A DNA stretch of 63,426 nucleotides. It comes from Pseudomonas sp. (GTDB lineage: Bacteria; Pseudomonadota; Gammaproteobacteria; Pseudomonadales; Pseudomonadaceae). Below are positions 53,983 through 63,426 of this stretch, piece by piece. Every line of letters begins with the position of its first letter. Within the stretch, counting starts at the first letter, position 1. The notes beneath the pieces were generated by a model that was not told where the DNA came from, ran no database searches, and saw only the letters and a program-made list of their open reading frames with translations. The stretch lies in contig JAUSOF010000050.1 of assembly GCA_030656145.1 (NCBI GenBank), positions 1 through 63,426 on the forward strand, in the 5' to 3' direction. A program made the position numbers and the translations under genes.

Positions 53983-56937
53983 ATGCTGATGAGCTTTAGC
54001 CTTAGCCAGCTGATCCTGATCAGCGCCGCCTACCTGCTGGTGCTGTTTGGTGTCGCCTGGGTCAGCGAACACGGTCTGATACCGCGCTGGATCATTCGCC
54101 ACCCACTGACCTACACCCTGTCGCTCGGCGTCTATGCCAGCGCCTGGGCCTTCTACGGTACGGTAGGCCTGGCCTATCAGTACGGCTACGGTTTTCTCGC
54201 CAGCTACCTAGGGGTGTCCGGGGCCTTTCTGCTGGCGCCGGTGCTGCTCTACCCGATCCTGCGCATCACCCGCACGTACCAACTATCGTCGCTAGCCGAC
54301 CTGTTCGCTTTCCGCTTTCGCAGTACCTGGGCCGGCGCCCTGACCACCATATTCATGCTGATCGGCGTGCTGCCCTTGCTCGCCCTGCAGATCCAGGCGG
54401 TGGCCGACTCCATTGGTATCCTCACCCGCGAGCCGGTACGCGGACAGGTCGCACTGGCCTACTGCGGACTGATCATCCTGTTCACCATCCTGTTCGGCGC
54501 TCGGCATATCGCCACCCGCGAGAAACACGAAGGCCTGGTATTCGCCATCGCCTTCGAGTCGGTGGTCAAGCTGACTGCCGTCGGCATTATCGGCATCTAT
54601 GCGTTGTATGGCGTGTTCGATGGCCCGCAGGACCTGGAGCGCTGGCTGGTACAGAACCAAGCCGCCCTGGCCAGCCTGCATACGCCGCTGCAGGAAGGCC
54701 CCTGGCGCACCTTGCTGCTGGTGTTCTTCGCCTCGGCCATCGTCATGCCACACATGTACCACATGACCTTCACCGAAAACCTCAACCCGCGCGCCATGGT
54801 CAGCGCCAGCTGGGGCCTGCCGCTATTTCTGCTATTGATGAGCCTGGCCGTACCGCTAATCCTTTGGGCCGGACTGAAGCTCGGCGTCACCACCAACCCG
54901 GAGTACTTCACCCTCGGCCTGGGCATCGGGGTCAACAGCCAGACCCTGGCGCTGATCGCTTATGTCGGCGGCCTTTCGGCCTCCAGCGGCTTGATCATTG
55001 TCACCACCCTGGCCCTGTCCGGCATGGTCCTCAACCATGTGGTGCTGCCGCTCTATCAACCGCCCACCGAAGGCAATATCTATCGCTGGCTAAAGTGGAC
55101 CCGGCGCGCACTGATCGCAGCCATCATCATGGCTGGTTACGGTTTTTATGTGCTGCTCGGCGCCGAGCAGGACCTCGCCAACCTGGGTATCGTCGCCTTC
55201 GTCGCCACCCTGCAATTCCTCCCCGGCGTGCTCTCGGTGCTCTACTGGCCCACGGCCAACCGACGCGGTTATATAGCCGGCTTGCTGGCAGGCATCAGCG
55301 TCTGGACAGTGGGCATGCTGCTGCCGATGCTGGGCAATCTGCAAGGGTTCTACATCCCCTCGCTCAACCTGGTCTACGTGCTGGACGACAGCAGCTGGCA
55401 CCTGGCGGCCATCGCCTCGCTGGCAGCCAATGTGCTGATATTCACCCTGGTCTCACTGTTCACCGAGGCCAGCCCCGAGGAGAAAAGTGCCGCCGAAGCC
55501 TGCGCCGTGGACAACGTACGTCGCCCGCAACGGCGCGAGCTGCTGGTCGTGTCACCCCAGGATTTCGCCACCCAACTGGCCAAACCGCTCGGCGCTAAAA
55601 CCGCCCAGCGCGAAGTCGAGCAAGCCCTGCGCGATCTGCACCTGCCCTTCGATGAAAGCCGACCCTATGCCCTGCGCCGCCTGCGCGACCGCATCGAGGC
55701 CAACCTCTCGGGCCTGATGGGGCCAAGCGTAGCCCAGGACATCGTCGAGACCTTTCTGCCCTACAAATCCGGCAGCGAAACCTTCGTCAGCGAAGATATC
55801 CACTTCATCGAGAACCGCCTGGAGGATTACCACTCGCGCCTCACCGGCCTGGCCGCGGAACTCGATGCCTTGCGCCGCTATCACCGCCAAACGCTGCAGG
55901 AGCTGCCGATGGGTGTCTGCTCGCTGGCCAAGGATCAGGAGATCCTGATGTGGAACAAGGCCATGGAGGAGCTCACCGAGATCCCCGCGCACCGCATCGT
56001 CGGCTCGCGCCTGTCAGCGCTCAGCGAACCCTGGCGCGGACTGCTGCAGCACTTTATCGAGCTGCCCGACCAGCACCTGCACAAACAACGACTGGGGCTG
56101 GACGGCCAGACCCGCTGGCTCAACCTGCACAAGGCGGCCATCGACGAGCCACTGACCCCGGGCAACAGCGGCCTGGTACTGCTGGTCGAAGACCTCACTG
56201 AAACCCAGTACCTGGAAGACAAACTGGTGCACTCCGAGCGGCTGGCCAGTATTGGCCGCCTGGCTGCCGGCGTGGCCCACGAGATCGGCAACCCTATTAC
56301 CGGCATTGCCTGTCTGGCGCAGAACCTGCGCGAGGAGCGCGAAGGCGACGGCGAGCTGACCGAGATCAGCGAGCAGATTCTTGAGCAGACCAAACGTGTC
56401 TCGCGCATCCTCCAGTCGTTGATGAGCTTCGCTCATTCGGGCGGCCATCAACAGACCGACGAACCGGTGTGTCTGGCACAGGTGGCACAGGAGGCCATCG
56501 GCCTGCTGTCACTCAACCGGCGCAGCGTCGAAGTGGAGTTTTTCAACCTGTGCGACTCCGATCACTGGGTAGACGGCGACCCACAACGCCTCGCCCAGGT
56601 ACTGATCAACCTGCTGTCGAACGCCCGGGATGCCTCGCCTCCCGGCGCCGCTATACGGGTCAAAACTGAAGCCTCCGAGCACACCGTCGACCTGATCGTG
56701 GAGGATGAAGGCAGCGGTATTCCCAAGGCAATTATCGACCGTTTATTCGAACCTTTCTTCACCACCAAAGATCCGGGCAAAGGCACCGGGCTTGGCCTCG
56801 CGCTGGTCTATTCCATCGTGGAAGAGCATTATGGACAAATAATAATCGACAGCCCGGTTGACCCCGAGCACCAGCGCGGCACCCGCATCCGGGTGACCCT
56901 GCCGCGGCATGTCGGAGCGACGTCCATAGCGAATTGA
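53983..56937 (+). CDS. cbrA: SLC5-type sensor histidine kinase CbrA
   Basis: A 984-residue sensor of the CbrAB system, which governs carbon/nitrogen balance and histidine use. It has about 13 symporter-type helices (1 to about 500), a STAC-like region, a PAS domain (about 620-720), HisKA with H-box [12 protein letters not shown] (His about 767), and HATPase_c with [12 protein letters not shown]. The symporter part can move histidine in P. fluorescens/P. putida. Length equals P. aeruginosa CbrA (983). ATG 53983 is taken; ATG 53989 (MSFSLSQ) fits P. aeruginosa and is an equal alternative. No strong ribosome site is seen; a duplicated segment spans this start. Confidence 0.97.
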   Translation: MLMSFSLSQLILISAAYLLVLFGVAWVSEHGLIPRWIIRHPLTYTLSLGVYASAWAFYGTVGLAYQYGYGFLASYLGVSGAFLLAPVLLYPILRITRTYQLSSLADLFAFRFRSTWAGALTTIFMLIGVLPLLALQIQAVADSIGILTREPVRGQVALAYCGLIILFTILFGARHIATREKHEGLVFAIAFESVVKLTAVGIIGIYALYGVFDGPQDLERWLVQNQAALASLHTPLQEGPWRTLLLVFFASAIVMPHMYHMTFTENLNPRAMVSASWGLPLFLLLMSLAVPLILWAGLKLGVTTNPEYFTLGLGIGVNSQTLALIAYVGGLSASSGLIIVTTLALSGMVLNHVVLPLYQPPTEGNIYRWLKWTRRALIAAIIMAGYGFYVLLGAEQDLANLGIVAFVATLQFLPGVLSVLYWPTANRRGYIAGLLAGISVWTVGMLLPMLGNLQGFYIPSLNLVYVLDDSSWHLAAIASLAANVLIFTLVSLFTEASPEEKSAAEACAVDNVRRPQRRELLVVSPQDFATQLAKPLGAKTAQREVEQALRDLHLPFDESRPYALRRLRDRIEANLSGLMGPSVAQDIVETFLPYKSGSETFVSEDIHFIENRLEDYHSRLTGLAAELDALRRYHRQTLQELPMGVCSLAKDQEILMWNKAMEELTEIPAHRIVGSRLSALSEPWRGLLQHFIELPDQHLHKQRLGLDGQTRWLNLHKAAIDEPLTPGNSGLVLLVEDLTETQYLEDKLVHSERLASIGRLAAGVAHEIGNPITGIACLAQNLREEREGDGELTEISEQILEQTKRVSRILQSLMSFAHSGGHQQTDEPVCLAQVAQEAIGLLSLNRRSVEVEFFNLCDSDHWVDGDPQRLAQVLINLLSNARDASPPGAAIRVKTEASEHTVDLIVEDEGSGIPKAIIDRLFEPFFTTKDPGKGTGLGLALVYSIVEEHYGQIIIDSPVDPEHQRGTRIRVTLPRHVGATSIAN

Positions 56938-56971
56938 ACCAGCGACCTGAGACCGTCGAGAGACCGAATTA

Positions 56972-58393
<1,422 letters not shown>

Positions 58394-58449
58394 CAGACCA
58401 GACAAGAAACGCATGCCGCCGCAACAGGCAATGCTGTTCTCTATACAGA

Positions 58450-58486
58450 AAACGCCGCTTACCCCGAAATGGGAAGCGGCGTTTTT
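58450..58486 (+). terminator. cbrB terminator
   Basis: AACGCCGCTT...AAGCGGCGTT stem (with an inner CCC/GGG) followed by TTTTTC, about 60 bp after the cbrB stop. Confidence 0.9.
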
Positions 58487-58551
58487 CTTGATCTTTGCGC
58501 ACTGTCACAAGATGCGATGAGACAGATCGCCGAGCGCAAGGTTCCCCTCAT

Positions 58552-58577
58552 TGTTACCGCCTCAATACCGCGTAACA
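58552..58577 (+). promoter_or_regulatory. CbrB binding site (UAS) of crcZ
   Basis: TGTTAC-N14-GTAACA, a perfect match to the known CbrB operator, about 100 bp upstream of the crcZ sigma-54 promoter. Extra GTAAC half-sites occur at about 58593 and 58623. Confidence 0.9.
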
Positions 58578-58673
58578 AAGTCCGGGGCTTACGGTAACGA
58601 GCACATGGCGAGCTCCGTTCTCGTAACGGCCCACAAAAACCTAAGCTATTGTTTTAAAAGGAATTGATAAAGA

Positions 58674-58689
58674 TGGCACGGCTCATGCT
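58674..58689 (+). promoter_or_regulatory. crcZ sigma-54 promoter
   Basis: TGGCACG-GCTC-ATGCT fits the -24/-12 consensus with one mismatch (A for the first T of TTGC) and predicts a start at about 58700. Confidence 0.9.
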
Positions 58690-58698
58690 TTATCTACG

Positions 58699-59075
58699 GC
58701 ACAACAACAATAACAAGCACTGCACCCGATAATAAAAACAAGACGTAACGACTCCAGCACAATAAAAACAACACGGCGGAGGCGCAGCTAACTGATCATT
58801 TTGGAACGCAATTGCCGTTGGGGCCTGCCCCACAATCAGACAGAGAACAACAAAACTGCCTCAAGGCAGAGCCAGTACTGGTTAGGTCGTACAGCGACCA
58901 TGGTAGCGTCAGCATTCAAAGTAATCCGTTTGCTATTGACTCCTGGCTTGGGAGATTTCCAGAGAGTCTCTGACTTGATGGAACGGGCAATTCAACAAAA
59001 ACAACAAGCCCGCCATAATAATAAAAACAAAGCACGTACCTGCTTAGGGGGGAGCTCCGGCTCCCTCAGTAGCTT
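58699..59075 (+). ncRNA. crcZ: CrcZ small RNA (Hfq/Crc antagonist)
   Basis: The transcript begins CACAACAACAATAACAAG as in P. aeruginosa CrcZ and carries at least five A-rich Hfq/Crc motifs of the AANAANAA type (for example AATAAAAACAAG, AATAAAAACAAC, GAACAACAAAAC, AACAAAAACAACAAG, AATAATAAAAAC). CrcZ soaks up Hfq/Crc and lifts carbon catabolite repression when CbrAB is active. The place between cbrB and pcnB is conserved. The 3' end is estimated at the GGGGAGC-TCCG-GCTCCC hairpin (about 59048-59070), which lacks a long T-tract. Confidence 0.92.
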
Positions 59076-59216
59076 CAAAGAACCATCGCCAAGCCGATGC
59101 GTCCTGCAGCATATCCCCGACTCACCTACACCATCTCCTGACACAATGCTAGAATCCGCGCCATTCCAGTGGCCAGCGTCTATCCTGGCCTGTCATTTCG
59201 TCAAACAGTGCATCCC

Positions 59217-60626
59217 ATGCTGAAAAAGCTGTTCAATTCTCTACGCTCGCCCCTGCGCCGCGGTAAACACCCGCACAGCACCCCCCAAGTGCTGAACAGT
59301 AGCCAGCACCCGATTAACCGCGGGGAAATCAGTCGCTATGCCATCAGCGTGGTCGAGCGCCTGCAGCAAGCCGGCTACCAGGCCTACCTGGTAGGGGGAT
59401 GTGTGCGCGACCTGTTGCTCGATATCGAACCCAAGGATTTCGACGTGGCCACCAGCGCCACGCCGGAACAGGTGCGTGCCGAGTTCCGCAATGCCCGAGT
59501 GATCGGCAGGCGTTTCAAGCTGGTGCACGTGCACTTCGGCCGTGAAATCATTGAAGTCGCTACCTTTCGCGCCAATCACCCGGAAGGCGACGACGAGGCA
59601 GACAATCACCTGTCCTCGCGCAACGAGAGCGGGCGCATCTTGCGCGACAATGTTTATGGCAGCCTGGAGAACGACGCCCAGCGCCGTGACTTCACCATCA
59701 ATGCGCTGTACTACGACCCGGCCACCGAGCGCATTCTCGATTACGCCAATGGCGTACACGACATTCGCAACCACCTGATCCGCCTGATTGGCGACCCAAC
59801 CCAGCGCTACCAGGAAGACCCGGTACGTATGCTGCGGGCTGTGCGTTTCGCCGCCAAGCTGGACTTCGATATCGAAAAGCACAGTGCCGCGCCTATTTAT
59901 AAGCTGGCGCCTATGCTGCGTGATATTCCCTCCGCGCGCCTGTTCGACGAAGTGCTCAAGCTGTTCCTCGCCGGTTACGCGGTTTACACCTATGAACTGC
60001 TGGTCGATTACGGCCTGTTCGGCCAACTATTCCCAGCCAGCGCCAAGGCACTGAAGCAGAATCCGGACTACACCGACACCCTGATCCGCAACGCCCTGGC
60101 CAGCACTGATCTGCGCATCAAGCAAGGCAAGACGGTAACGCCGGCCTTCCTCTTCGCCGCCCTGCTCTGGCCGGCGCTGCCAGCGCGCGTGATCAAACTG
60201 CAGGAGCGCGGCCTGCCAGCCATTCCGGCGATGCAGGAAGCGGCCCAAGAGCTGATCAACGAACAGTGCCAGCTGATTGCCGTACCCAAGCGTTTCACCA
60301 TGCCGATCCGCGAGATCTGGGACATGCAGGAACGCCTGCCACGGCGCACCGGCAAACGCTCTGACCTGCTGCTGGAAAACCCACGCTTTCGCGCCGGTTA
60401 CGACTTCCTTCTATTGCGCGAAAGCGCTGGCGAAGAGACCGGCGGACTGGGCGAATGGTGGACAGATTATCAGGACGCCAGCGACAGTGAACGACGCGTC
60501 ATGATTCGCGACCTAAGCACTCAAGACGACAGCAGTGGCGCACCGCGCAAGCGGCGTCGCAGCGGCAGCAAGCGCAAACGCGCACCTGGCGCCGACGGTG
60601 CACCCAAGCCCGCTGCCAGCGAATAA
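59217..60626 (+). CDS. pcnB: polynucleotide adenylyltransferase (poly(A) polymerase I)
   Basis: A 469-residue class II nucleotidyltransferase that adds poly(A) tails to RNA and promotes its decay. The NTase signature is LVGGCVRDLLL and DFDVAT, then the RNA-binding RDFTINALYYD and the EDPVRMLRA motif; the C-terminal tail is Arg/Lys/Ser-rich (RKRRRSGSKRKRAPG). ATG 59217 (MLKKLFNSLRS) fits homologues; the frame opens at 59169. Confidence 0.95.
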   Translation: MLKKLFNSLRSPLRRGKHPHSTPQVLNSSQHPINRGEISRYAISVVERLQQAGYQAYLVGGCVRDLLLDIEPKDFDVATSATPEQVRAEFRNARVIGRRFKLVHVHFGREIIEVATFRANHPEGDDEADNHLSSRNESGRILRDNVYGSLENDAQRRDFTINALYYDPATERILDYANGVHDIRNHLIRLIGDPTQRYQEDPVRMLRAVRFAAKLDFDIEKHSAAPIYKLAPMLRDIPSARLFDEVLKLFLAGYAVYTYELLVDYGLFGQLFPASAKALKQNPDYTDTLIRNALASTDLRIKQGKTVTPAFLFAALLWPALPARVIKLQERGLPAIPAMQEAAQELINEQCQLIAVPKRFTMPIREIWDMQERLPRRTGKRSDLLLENPRFRAGYDFLLLRESAGEETGGLGEWWTDYQDASDSERRVMIRDLSTQDDSSGAPRKRRRSGSKRKRAPGADGAPKPAASE

Positions 60627-61117
60627 TGCAGCGGGTGTATCTTGGCCTCGGCAGCAACCTTGCCGAGCCGCTCGCGCAACTGCGTGGCGCTCTTGCAGCG
60701 CTGGCTGCGCTGCCGCACTCGCACCTGGCCGGCACCTCCGGCTTTTATAGCAGCGACCCGCTCGGCCCGGCCGACCAGCCGCGCTATGTAAACGCTGTGG
60801 CAGCGCTCGACACTGCACTGGAGCCGCTGCAGTTGCTCGACGCCCTGCAAGCTATCGAGCTAAACCAGGGCCGTGAGCGCAAAGCCGAACGCTGGGGCCC
60901 GCGCACTCTCGATCTGGATATCCTGGTTTTCGGTGACCTGATACTCAACGAGCCCCGCCTGCATGTGCCGCATTACCACATGCACGCCCGAGCCTTCGTA
61001 CTCTACCCGCTGGCCGAACTGGCCCCCGAGCTGCGCCTGGCCGACGGCCGAACCTTGCAAGACTTGCTCCTCGCCTGCCCTTTCGAAGGCCTGGAACGCC
61101 TGCCTGACGGCCCGTAG
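60626..61117 (+). CDS. folK: 2-amino-4-hydroxy-6-hydroxymethyldihydropteridine diphosphokinase
   Basis: A 163-residue HPPK of folate synthesis, which transfers pyrophosphate from ATP. LGSNL, the Arg/Trp loop (RWGPRTLDLDIL) with the Mg-binding Asp pair, and HVPHYHMHARAFVLYPLAELAP are intact. Its ATG overlaps the pcnB stop (TAATG), so translation is coupled. Confidence 0.96.
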   Translation: MQRVYLGLGSNLAEPLAQLRGALAALAALPHSHLAGTSGFYSSDPLGPADQPRYVNAVAALDTALEPLQLLDALQAIELNQGRERKAERWGPRTLDLDILVFGDLILNEPRLHVPHYHMHARAFVLYPLAELAPELRLADGRTLQDLLLACPFEGLERLPDGP

Positions 61118-61300
61118 GATGGGTTAGTAGGCAAGACCGCATTTTCTGCGCGGCGTAACCCATCATTGCGGCTATCTGCTGACGCCCTGCTGGGTTACGC
61201 GGCGCATCGAATCTGTGACTAGCGCGGGAGTGCAGCCGCCGCTAACCCAACCTACTACCTACCGGTTCGGATGGGTGACAACCCATCCTACGACCCGCAC
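61116..61300. repeat. palindromic repeat element between folK and panB
   Basis: GTAGGATGGGTTAG near the folK stop is mirrored by ACAACCCATCCTAC at about 61280-61293. Inside are CGGCGTAACCCATCA, GCTGGGTTACGCGGCG and CTAACCCAACCTAC, making nested inverted repeats of about 180 bp. This is a known type of extragenic repeat in Pseudomonas. The remaining 200 bp to panB should carry its promoter; none was recognised. Confidence 0.75.
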
Positions 61301-61501
61301 CAGCACTCCAGCCTCGACCCTACGAGAGCGCATTGGCGGTAACGCCAGTAACAGACCGGTAACACCTGCAATTGACTTCGAGTCGCCCCATCAGGACTAT
61401 AGGCGTCCCGTTGCCCCGCACCGGTGCAAACCGAGGCCAATGCAGGCCACTTTGAAGCAGCGACTGACTGCTTGCCGAACGCCTGAGTGAGGACAATTGT
61501 T

Positions 61502-62302
61502 ATGCCTGACGTTACCGTGACCACCCTGCAAAGCCTCAAGCAGAGCGGCGAGAAAATCGCCATGTTGACCTGCTACGACGCCACCTTCGCCCAGACTGCC
61601 GGCCAGGCTGGAGTCGAGGTGCTGCTGGTCGGCGACTCCCTCGGCATGGTGTTGCAAGGTCACGACAGCACCTTGCCGGTCACTGTCGCCGACATGGCCT
61701 ACCACACCGCGTGCGTGAAACGCGGCAACCAGGGCGCCCTGATCCTTGTCGACCTGCCCTTCATGGCTTATGCCACCATTGAGCAGACGCTGCACAACTG
61801 CGCAATGGTGATGCAGGCTGGCGCGCACATGGTCAAACTTGAGGGCGCTGCCTGGCTGGCCGAGCCGATTCGCCTGCTGGCCGAACGCGGCATACCGGTC
61901 TGCGCCCACCTGGGCCTGACGCCACAAGCGGTGAATATCCTCGGCGGCTATAAAGTCCAGGGTCGCCAGGAAGCCCAGGCACGGCAGATGCGCGCCGACG
62001 CCATGGCCCTGGAGCAAGCTGGCGCGGCCATGCTGCTGCTTGAATGCGTACCCAGTGAGCTCGCCACGGAGATTAGCCAGGCAGTGAAGATTCCGGTCAT
62101 CGGCATCGGTGCCGGCAGCGGCACCGACGGCCAGGTGTTGGTCATGCACGACATGCTGGGCCTGTCCCTGAGCGGTCGCACGCCCAAGTTTGTAAAGAAC
62201 TTCATGGCCGGGCAAAGCAGCATCCAGAACGCGCTCAGCGCCTACGTCAAGGCGGTAAAGGACGGTAGTTTCCCGGCAATCGAACACGGATTTTCTGCAT
62301 GA
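61502..62302 (+). CDS. panB: 3-methyl-2-oxobutanoate hydroxymethyltransferase
   Basis: A 266-residue TIM-barrel enzyme that uses methylene-tetrahydrofolate and the valine precursor 2-oxoisovalerate to make ketopantoate. [25 protein letters not shown] and KLEG, the Mg and substrate sites, are present. ATG 61502 (MPDVTVTTL) with GAGGACAA upstream is chosen; GTG 61487 overlaps that ribosome site. The gene overlaps panC by 4 bp. Confidence 0.96.
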   Translation: MPDVTVTTLQSLKQSGEKIAMLTCYDATFAQTAGQAGVEVLLVGDSLGMVLQGHDSTLPVTVADMAYHTACVKRGNQGALILVDLPFMAYATIEQTLHNCAMVMQAGAHMVKLEGAAWLAEPIRLLAERGIPVCAHLGLTPQAVNILGGYKVQGRQEAQARQMRADAMALEQAGAAMLLLECVPSELATEISQAVKIPVIGIGAGSGTDGQVLVMHDMLGLSLSGRTPKFVKNFMAGQSSIQNALSAYVKAVKDGSFPAIEHGFSA

Positions 62303-63159
62303 TCACGGTTAAAACCACTTTGGAGCTACGCGCAGCCGTCGCCCAGGCTCGCGCCGAGGGCAAGCAGATCGGTTTTGTTCCGACCATGGGCAACTTGCAC
62401 GCCGGGCATGTTGCCTTGGTTGAGAAAGCCGCTCAGCGCGCCGATTTCGTGGTCGCCAGCATTTTCGTCAACCCGTTGCAGTTCGGCCCCAGCGAAGACC
62501 TGAGCAGCTACCCGCGCACCCTGGCCGCCGACCAGGAAAAACTCCTCAATGCAGGCTGCCACCTGCTGTTCAATCCGGATGTGGACGAGATGTATCCCGA
62601 CGGCATGGCCAGCCAGACTCGCGTCAGCGTGCAGGGTGTGTCCGAAGGCCTGTGCGGCGCCAGCCGCCCCGGCCACTTCGACGGCGTCGCTACCGTAGTG
62701 ACCAAGCTGTTCAACCTGGTGCAACCCGACCTGGCCGTTTTCGGGCAAAAGGACTTCCAGCAACTGGCCGTGATTCGCACGCTGGTGCACGACCTGAACA
62801 TGCCGATCCAGATTATCGGTGAGTCGACCATACGCGCCGACGATGGCCTCGCGTTATCTTCGCGCAACGGCTACCTCGACGCCGCGCAACGCGCCGTCGC
62901 CCCAGCCCTTTACTGCAGCCTGCAACAGGTTGCCCGCGCACTTGACGCGGGTGAGCGCGACTTCAGCAAGCTGATCGAGACGGCCCATCAGCAACAATTA
63001 GCCGCCGGCTTGCGCCCTGACTACCTGGAAATTCGCGAACCGAATAGCTTGCGCCCGGTAACAGTCAACGATCGCCAGCTGGTGATTCTGGCCGCGGCTT
63101 TTCTCGGCAGCACCCGCCTGATCGACAACCTGACGCTCGACCTCGACGCCACTGCTTGA
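62299..63159 (+). CDS. panC: pantothenate synthetase
   Basis: A 286-residue ligase that joins pantoate and beta-alanine with ATP. The HIGH-like [19 protein letters not shown], and KMSKS-like loop (ALSSRNGYL) are intact. The start overlaps panB as ATGA. In P. aeruginosa panD (aspartate decarboxylase, source of beta-alanine) follows directly; here no panD start is seen in the next 267 bp. Confidence 0.97.
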   Translation: MITVKTTLELRAAVAQARAEGKQIGFVPTMGNLHAGHVALVEKAAQRADFVVASIFVNPLQFGPSEDLSSYPRTLAADQEKLLNAGCHLLFNPDVDEMYPDGMASQTRVSVQGVSEGLCGASRPGHFDGVATVVTKLFNLVQPDLAVFGQKDFQQLAVIRTLVHDLNMPIQIIGESTIRADDGLALSSRNGYLDAAQRAVAPALYCSLQQVARALDAGERDFSKLIETAHQQQLAAGLRPDYLEIREPNSLRPVTVNDRQLVILAAAFLGSTRLIDNLTLDLDATA

Positions 63160-63426
63160 TCCACGGCCTTGGCACGGCTGCCGCATCTGGCACACAGAGC
63201 GCCAGGGTCGATAACACAGGCTCATGAAAAGCCGGCCGGTCGGCGTCGAGCCGCAACGCTAACGTGATTGCGCTAGCGCTTGTCTAATCCGTATATGGAC
63301 TCCCCCCGTTTTGCCAGTGATACGCTCTTCAAACGAACCTAGGTACGACTGCTTCCGTATATCCGGCTTCTAATTAAGGCATTAGGTGCCTTGAGCCATA
63401 ATGAAAATCCGCTCATGTGCTCCTGA
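63160..63426. other. window-end intergenic region
   Basis: About 270 bp to the window edge. It has a small palindrome (TTGCGCTAGCGCTTG, near 63268) and an A/T-richer stretch (CTAATTAAGGC, GCCATAATGAAAAT) that may be a promoter for a rightward gene beyond the edge. No coding frame of note. Confidence 0.4.

Overview
The window comes from a Pseudomonas chromosome (Pseudomonas sensu lato). Gene order follows the P. aeruginosa stretch from the rRNA operon before pssA to panC: rrn promoters, pssA, ilvC-ilvN-ilvI, DUF4124 gene, yqcC/TPR/mrcB, kinase-like gene, pentapeptide gene, cbpA, prrF, phuW-like gene, heme-uptake genes, sfsA, aminotransferase, dksA, gluQ, [break], small membrane gene, cbrA-cbrB, crcZ, pcnB, folK, panB, panC. 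The species cannot be fixed from sequence alone. No tRNA, rRNA body, CRISPR array, intact transposase or prophage was found.

Layout. 1-580: three tandem promoters and the boxA leader of an rRNA operon that leaves the window to the left. 0.6-5 kb: phospholipid and branched-chain amino acid synthesis. 5.4-13 kb: envelope and accessory genes, ending in the cAMP-binding protein gene cbpA. 13.2 kb: one iron-responsive sRNA (PrrF) with its Fur box. 13.4-19 kb: a signalling block absent from the P. aeruginosa order (small membrane protein, SLC5-type histidine kinase, receiver-only regulator, and a degenerate histidine kinase fused to a DnaQ-type exonuclease). 19-28 kb: a complete heme-uptake locus (ChaN-like lipoprotein, HmuV/U/T, ExbD/ExbB, HmuS, TonB) facing a receptor gene, hmuR, that is cut by one in-frame amber codon. 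28-32.3 kb: Rieske protein, sfsA, aminotransferase, dksA, gluQ.

32.3-53.6 kb is a block of about 21 kb inserted between gluQ and the small gene before cbrA. It holds an M23 peptidase, a binding-protein/diguanylate-cyclase pair, a MarR/MATE pair, a glutamine-synthetase-like / aldehyde dehydrogenase / iron-alcohol dehydrogenase cluster that suggests amine or amino-alcohol use, a TRAP transporter, a lipase, ureEFG-hupE behind a sigma-54 promoter, a non-coding stretch of about 1 kb with a dense DnaA-box cluster and a 32-bp perfect palindrome, and a LOG-family pseudogene with three lesions.

53.7-63.2 kb: CbrA/CbrB, the sRNA CrcZ with a textbook CbrB operator and sigma-54 promoter, then pcnB, folK and panBC. 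CbrAB and CrcZ set the carbon/nitrogen hierarchy through Hfq/Crc; PrrF and the heme locus belong to the Fur regulon; the urease accessory operon looks NtrC-controlled. Several families of short palindromic repeats (a ~160-bp MITE, REPINs and others) lie between genes.

The items most worth following up are the origin-like DnaA-box cluster, the kinase-like/exonuclease fusion with its partners, the nonsense-interrupted heme receptor, and two gene junctions that carry diverged direct repeats of a downstream gene start.
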